In this document: piece after piece, positions 12,505 to 14,657 of the stretch
Position numbering within the stretch: position 1 is the first letter of the stretch
Layout of the letters: the number at the start of each line of letters is the position of its first letter
Made by a program: the position numbers and the translations under genes
The notes under the pieces: model-generated
Database searches by the model: none
What the model saw: only the letters and a program-made list of their open reading frames with translations
What the model was told of the DNA's origin: nothing
Assembly: GCF_040654195.1 (NCBI RefSeq)
Contig: NZ_JBFAHM010000030.1
Span: 1 to 14,657, forward strand
DNA length: 14,657 bases
Reading direction: 5' to 3'
Source of the DNA: Hamadaea sp013361475
Lineage (GTDB): Bacteria > Actinomycetota > Actinomycetes > Mycobacteriales > Micromonosporaceae

Positions 12505-13407
12505 ATGCCGATCGCCGACGTCGCTCTGGACTGGTTCGAGCGCAACGCCCGCGACCTGCCGTGGCGCGTACCCGGCGTCGGAGCCTGGCCCATCCTCGTC
12601 AGCGAGGTGATGCTCCAGCAGACGCCGGTCAGCCGGGTGCTGCCGGTCTGGACCGAGTGGGTCCACCGGTGGCCCACCCCGGCGCATCTCGCGGCGGACA
12701 CCGCCGCCGACGCCATCCGCGCCTGGGGCCGGCTCGGCTACCCGCGCCGGGCGATGCGGTTGCACGCCTGTGCCGGGGCGATCGTCGAACGGCACGCCGG
12801 CGAGGTGCCGTCCCGGCTGGAACAACTGCTGGCGCTGCCCGGCATCGGCGACTACACCGCCCGGGCCGTCGCCGCGTTCGCGTACGGGCAGCGGCACCCG
12901 GTCGTCGACGTGAACGTCCGGCGTCTGGTCGCCCGCGCGGTCAGCGGTGCCGCCGAGCCCGGCCCGGCCACCACCCCTGCCGATCTCGCTCTGGTCGAGG
13001 GGCTGCTCCCCGCCGAACCGGCGGTCGCCGCTCGCGTCAGTGCTGCGTACATGGAGCTGGGCGCGGTGATCTGCACGGCCCGGAACCAGAACTGCGCGGA
13101 CTGCCCACTGACCGGCTCGTGTGCCTGGCTGTCGGCGGGACGGCCGGCGAGCACCGGGCCGACCCGCAAACCGCAGGGGTACGCGGGCACGGACCGCCAG
13201 GTCCGAGGACTCATCATGGCCGAACTGCGGGCGAGTAGCGGCCCGGTGCCGCAGGACCGCATCGCCGCCCTGTGGCATCTGCCTGAGCAGCGCGACCGGG
13301 CCCTCGCCAGCCTGCTCGCGGACGGTCTGGTCACCCGGTCGGGCCGGGACCGGTTCACGCTCCCGGGCGAGACACGGCGACGCCCAGTGACGAAAGTCGG
13401 CGATTGA
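12505..13407 (+). CDS. mutY: A/G-specific adenine DNA glycosylase
   Basis: Removes adenine mispaired with 8-oxoguanine, preventing G:C to T:A mutations. The HhH-GPD fold is clear: catalytic E34 in SEVMLQQTPVSRV, the helix-hairpin-helix LPGIGDYTARA (111-121) and the catalytic Asp D135 in VVDVNVRR. The [4Fe-4S] cluster cysteines are C190, C197, C200 and C206 (C-x6-C-x2-C-x5-C). At 300 residues it is shorter than the E. coli protein of about 350. The C-terminal NUDIX-like 8-oxoG recognition domain is reduced, as is usual in actinobacterial MutY. The start is ATG at 12505; readings extending further upstream cross the ACT gene and are not credible. The gene is divergent from the ACT-def unit and followed after 39 nt by the deacetylase. 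Confidence 0.95.
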   Translation: MPIADVALDWFERNARDLPWRVPGVGAWPILVSEVMLQQTPVSRVLPVWTEWVHRWPTPAHLAADTAADAIRAWGRLGYPRRAMRLHACAGAIVERHAGEVPSRLEQLLALPGIGDYTARAVAAFAYGQRHPVVDVNVRRLVARAVSGAAEPGPATTPADLALVEGLLPAEPAVAARVSAAYMELGAVICTARNQNCADCPLTGSCAWLSAGRPASTGPTRKPQGYAGTDRQVRGLIMAELRASSGPVPQDRIAALWHLPEQRDRALASLLADGLVTRSGRDRFTLPGETRRRPVTKVGD

Positions 13408-13434
13408 TTGGTGGCGCCCAGCGCGCTACCAGCC

Positions 13435-13440
13435 TACGCT
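13435..13440 (+). promoter_or_regulatory. Leaderless -10 box of the deacetylase gene
   Basis: TACGCT ends 6 nt before the GTG at 13447 and no ribosome binding site is near. This geometry decides the start over the TTG/GTG codons at 13408-13413 next to the mutY stop. Confidence 0.45.
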
Positions 13441-13446
13441 GCGGTC

Positions 13447-14394
13447 GTGAGCCCCCGTCTCAACCGTCCTTTGTCGCACGCCGGCCTCCGCCTGGGCATC
13501 GCCGCCTCGCTGGCTGCGCTGACCGCCGTCGTGACCGCCTGCGGCAGCGGACCAGCCAAGCAGCCCACGTTCGTGCCGCCGCAGACGTCGGCGCCGGCCG
13601 ACGAGCCGACGCTGGATCCCACGCTGGAGGCGTCCCCGTCGGACAGTCCGTGGGGGAAGCCCTCCTCGTCGCCGACCAAGCGGCCGCCGAGCCCGACGCC
13701 GAGCGTCGTCAAGGATCTCGCCTGGTACACGAGCCGGCTGCCGAAGTTCGGCCCGCCGCCGCCCCCGGCCGCGGTGAATGTGGACGCCGGCACCAGCTCG
13801 CCGTTGTGGTTCAAGGTGCCGACCACGCAGAAGGTGGCCTTCCTGACCATCGACGACGGGGCGACCCGGCACCCCATGGCACTGCAGCTGCTCAAGGCAT
13901 CCGGCATCCGCATGACGCTGTTTCTGACCCTCCAGTACGTCGAGGGCCACACCGATTACTTCAAGGCGCTCCAGGCGGCCGGGGCGGTGATCGAGAACCA
14001 CACGATCACGCACACGTCCCTCAAGGGCAAGACGTACGCCTTCCAGCATCACGAGATCTGCGACGCGGCCGATCGGCTGGGCAAGCTCTTCGGCCGACGG
14101 CCGACCTTGTTCCGCCCGCCGTACGGCAACTATGACGACACGACCTTGCGGGTCGCCCGGGAATGCGGGCAGAAAGTGGTCTTCTACTGGACCGAGACGG
14201 TCGACAAGGGCAAGGTGCGGTATCAGACCAGCAACCACACCATTCAGCCCGGACACATCGTCCTGATGCACTTCCGGCCGGCGTACCCGGACGACTTCCT
14301 GGCTGTGCTGACCAGGATGAAGCAGTCCGGGGTGCAGCCCGCTCTGCTGGAGGAGTACGTCCAAGGGGCGTGCGCGGGGGCGTGCGGCGGCTGA
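13447..14394 (+). CDS. Lipoprotein polysaccharide deacetylase (CE4/NodB family)
   Basis: Predicted to remove N- or O-acetyl groups from an envelope polysaccharide or peptidoglycan outside the membrane. From GTG 13447 the 315-residue product has a signal peptide ending in lipobox VTAC (Cys32), then a linker of about 70 residues rich in Ser, Pro and Thr, and a NodB domain (about 128-310). Conserved CE4 motifs are present: TIDDG (134-138, catalytic and metal-binding Asp; TFDDG in most members), NHTITH (metal His185 and His189), RPPYGNYDD (223-231) and LMHF (His275). The metal triad Asp-His-His is complete, so activity is likely. Substrate cannot be told. It lies 39 nt downstream of mutY but probably has its own leaderless promoter. 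A strong terminator follows. Confidence 0.92.
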   Translation: MSPRLNRPLSHAGLRLGIAASLAALTAVVTACGSGPAKQPTFVPPQTSAPADEPTLDPTLEASPSDSPWGKPSSSPTKRPPSPTPSVVKDLAWYTSRLPKFGPPPPPAAVNVDAGTSSPLWFKVPTTQKVAFLTIDDGATRHPMALQLLKASGIRMTLFLTLQYVEGHTDYFKALQAAGAVIENHTITHTSLKGKTYAFQHHEICDAADRLGKLFGRRPTLFRPPYGNYDDTTLRVARECGQKVVFYWTETVDKGKVRYQTSNHTIQPGHIVLMHFRPAYPDDFLAVLTRMKQSGVQPALLEEYVQGACAGACGG

Positions 14395-14406
14395 GCCGAG
14401 GTACGC

Positions 14407-14438
14407 GGAAAGGGCGGGCCCGCAGGCCCGCCCTTTCC
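14407..14438. terminator. Bidirectional terminator between deacetylase and clpC
   Basis: A perfect 14-bp stem, GGAAAGGGCGGGCC (14407-14420) with GGCCCGCCCTTTCC (14425-14438), has a CGCA loop and is followed by TTT. It lies between two convergent genes, 12 nt after one stop and 13 nt from the other. Confidence 0.9.
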
Positions 14439-14451
14439 TTTACGCCCTGTG

Positions 14452-14657
14452 TCAGGCAGCCGACTCGGTCGGCGCCGCGGCGACCGGAGTCGCCTCGACC
14501 TCTTCAGCCGGGGTCTCCCGCACCCCGCCGCGGAAGACGAGCTTCGCGTTCTCGATGTCGGTCGGGTCGCCTTCGCAGTCGACGACGACCTTCTGCCCGG
14601 ACTTGAGCTCGTTGAACAGGATCCGCTCCGACAGCGCGTCCTCGATCTCGCGCTGAA
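14452..14657 (-). CDS. clpC: ClpC ATPase, C-terminal end (partial, continues beyond the window)
   Basis: Only the last 67 residues are present, ending at the TGA at 14452-14454; the start lies to the right of the window. The segment QREIEDALSERILFNEL followed by KSGQKVVVDCEG is the conserved end of the second AAA+ domain of ClpC/ClpA-type unfoldases. An Ala/Pro/Glu-rich tail (TPAEEVEATPVAAAPTESAA) replaces the more usual short end. ClpC unfolds substrates and feeds them to the ClpP protease. Convergent with the deacetylase gene across a strong terminator. Confidence 0.92.
   Translation of the reverse strand, partial: QREIEDALSERILFNELKSGQKVVVDCEGDPTDIENAKLVFRGGVRETPAEEVEATPVAAAPTESAA

Noticed and set aside
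11938..13278. Extension of the ACT-domain protein to 446 residues
   Set aside because: The extra 275 residues are antisense to mutY and of shadow composition. The ACT homology begins at the ATG at 12453.
1..14657. tRNA genes, transposases, integrases or phage genes
   Set aside because: I saw no tRNA-like cloverleaf, insertion sequence ends or mobile-element proteins on either strand.

Overview
The window looks like chromosomal DNA of a high-GC actinobacterium. Supporting signs are the strong G/C bias at third codon positions, frequent GTG starts, an actinobacterial-type rRNA leader, CarD, DisA, ClpC and many apparently leaderless genes. Gene content and the leader resemble Micromonosporaceae, but that placement is inferred from memory of the group and not from an alignment. 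I see no prophage, transposon, CRISPR array or tRNA. Most of the window is core or lineage-conserved chromosome.

Layout from left to right. (1) 1-434 is the promoter and leader region of an rRNA operon transcribed leftwards out of the window. It has two good tandem sigma70-type promoters, a possible third, and a boxA-like leader element. (2) 435-3719 is a homogentisate (tyrosine) catabolic locus. fahA and a conserved gene of unknown function are transcribed leftwards, and an hmgA-type cupin dioxygenase is transcribed rightwards. The 95-bp divergent promoter contains a perfect 15-bp palindrome lying on the hmgA -10 box. (3) 3720-3891 is a convergent gap with a 30-bp tandem repeat. (4) 3892-5613 is carD-ispD-ispF, read leftwards and tightly coupled. 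It joins an RNA polymerase-binding factor to two steps of the MEP isoprenoid pathway. A perfect 16-bp hairpin sits on the first codons of ispD. (5) 5918-8026 holds a small single-pass membrane protein overlapping a short UbiA-type prenyltransferase, then a lipoprotein with a low-complexity linker and a strong terminator. (6) 8103-10640 is radA-disA (recombination ATPase and c-di-AMP synthase). It converges on a conserved membrane-anchored protein (10645-11322). (7) 11390-12453 is a two-gene leftward unit of a GcvR-like double-ACT protein and peptide deformylase. (8) 12505-14394 is mutY followed by a lipoprotein polysaccharide deacetylase, then a strong terminator and the 3' end of clpC on the minus strand.

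Themes: genome maintenance (radA, disA, mutY), isoprenoid supply and use (ispD, ispF, UbiA), envelope proteins with Ser/Pro/Thr/Ala-rich linkers (four of them), and aromatic amino acid breakdown.

I did not find a clearly new large system. The best leads are the unknown gene in the homogentisate cluster together with its palindromic operator, the hairpin in the 5' end of ispD, the truncated UbiA protein paired with a small membrane protein, the conserved protein facing disA, and the ACT/deformylase pair. A regular pattern of TANNNT boxes 6-9 nt before start codons indicates many leaderless transcripts here.
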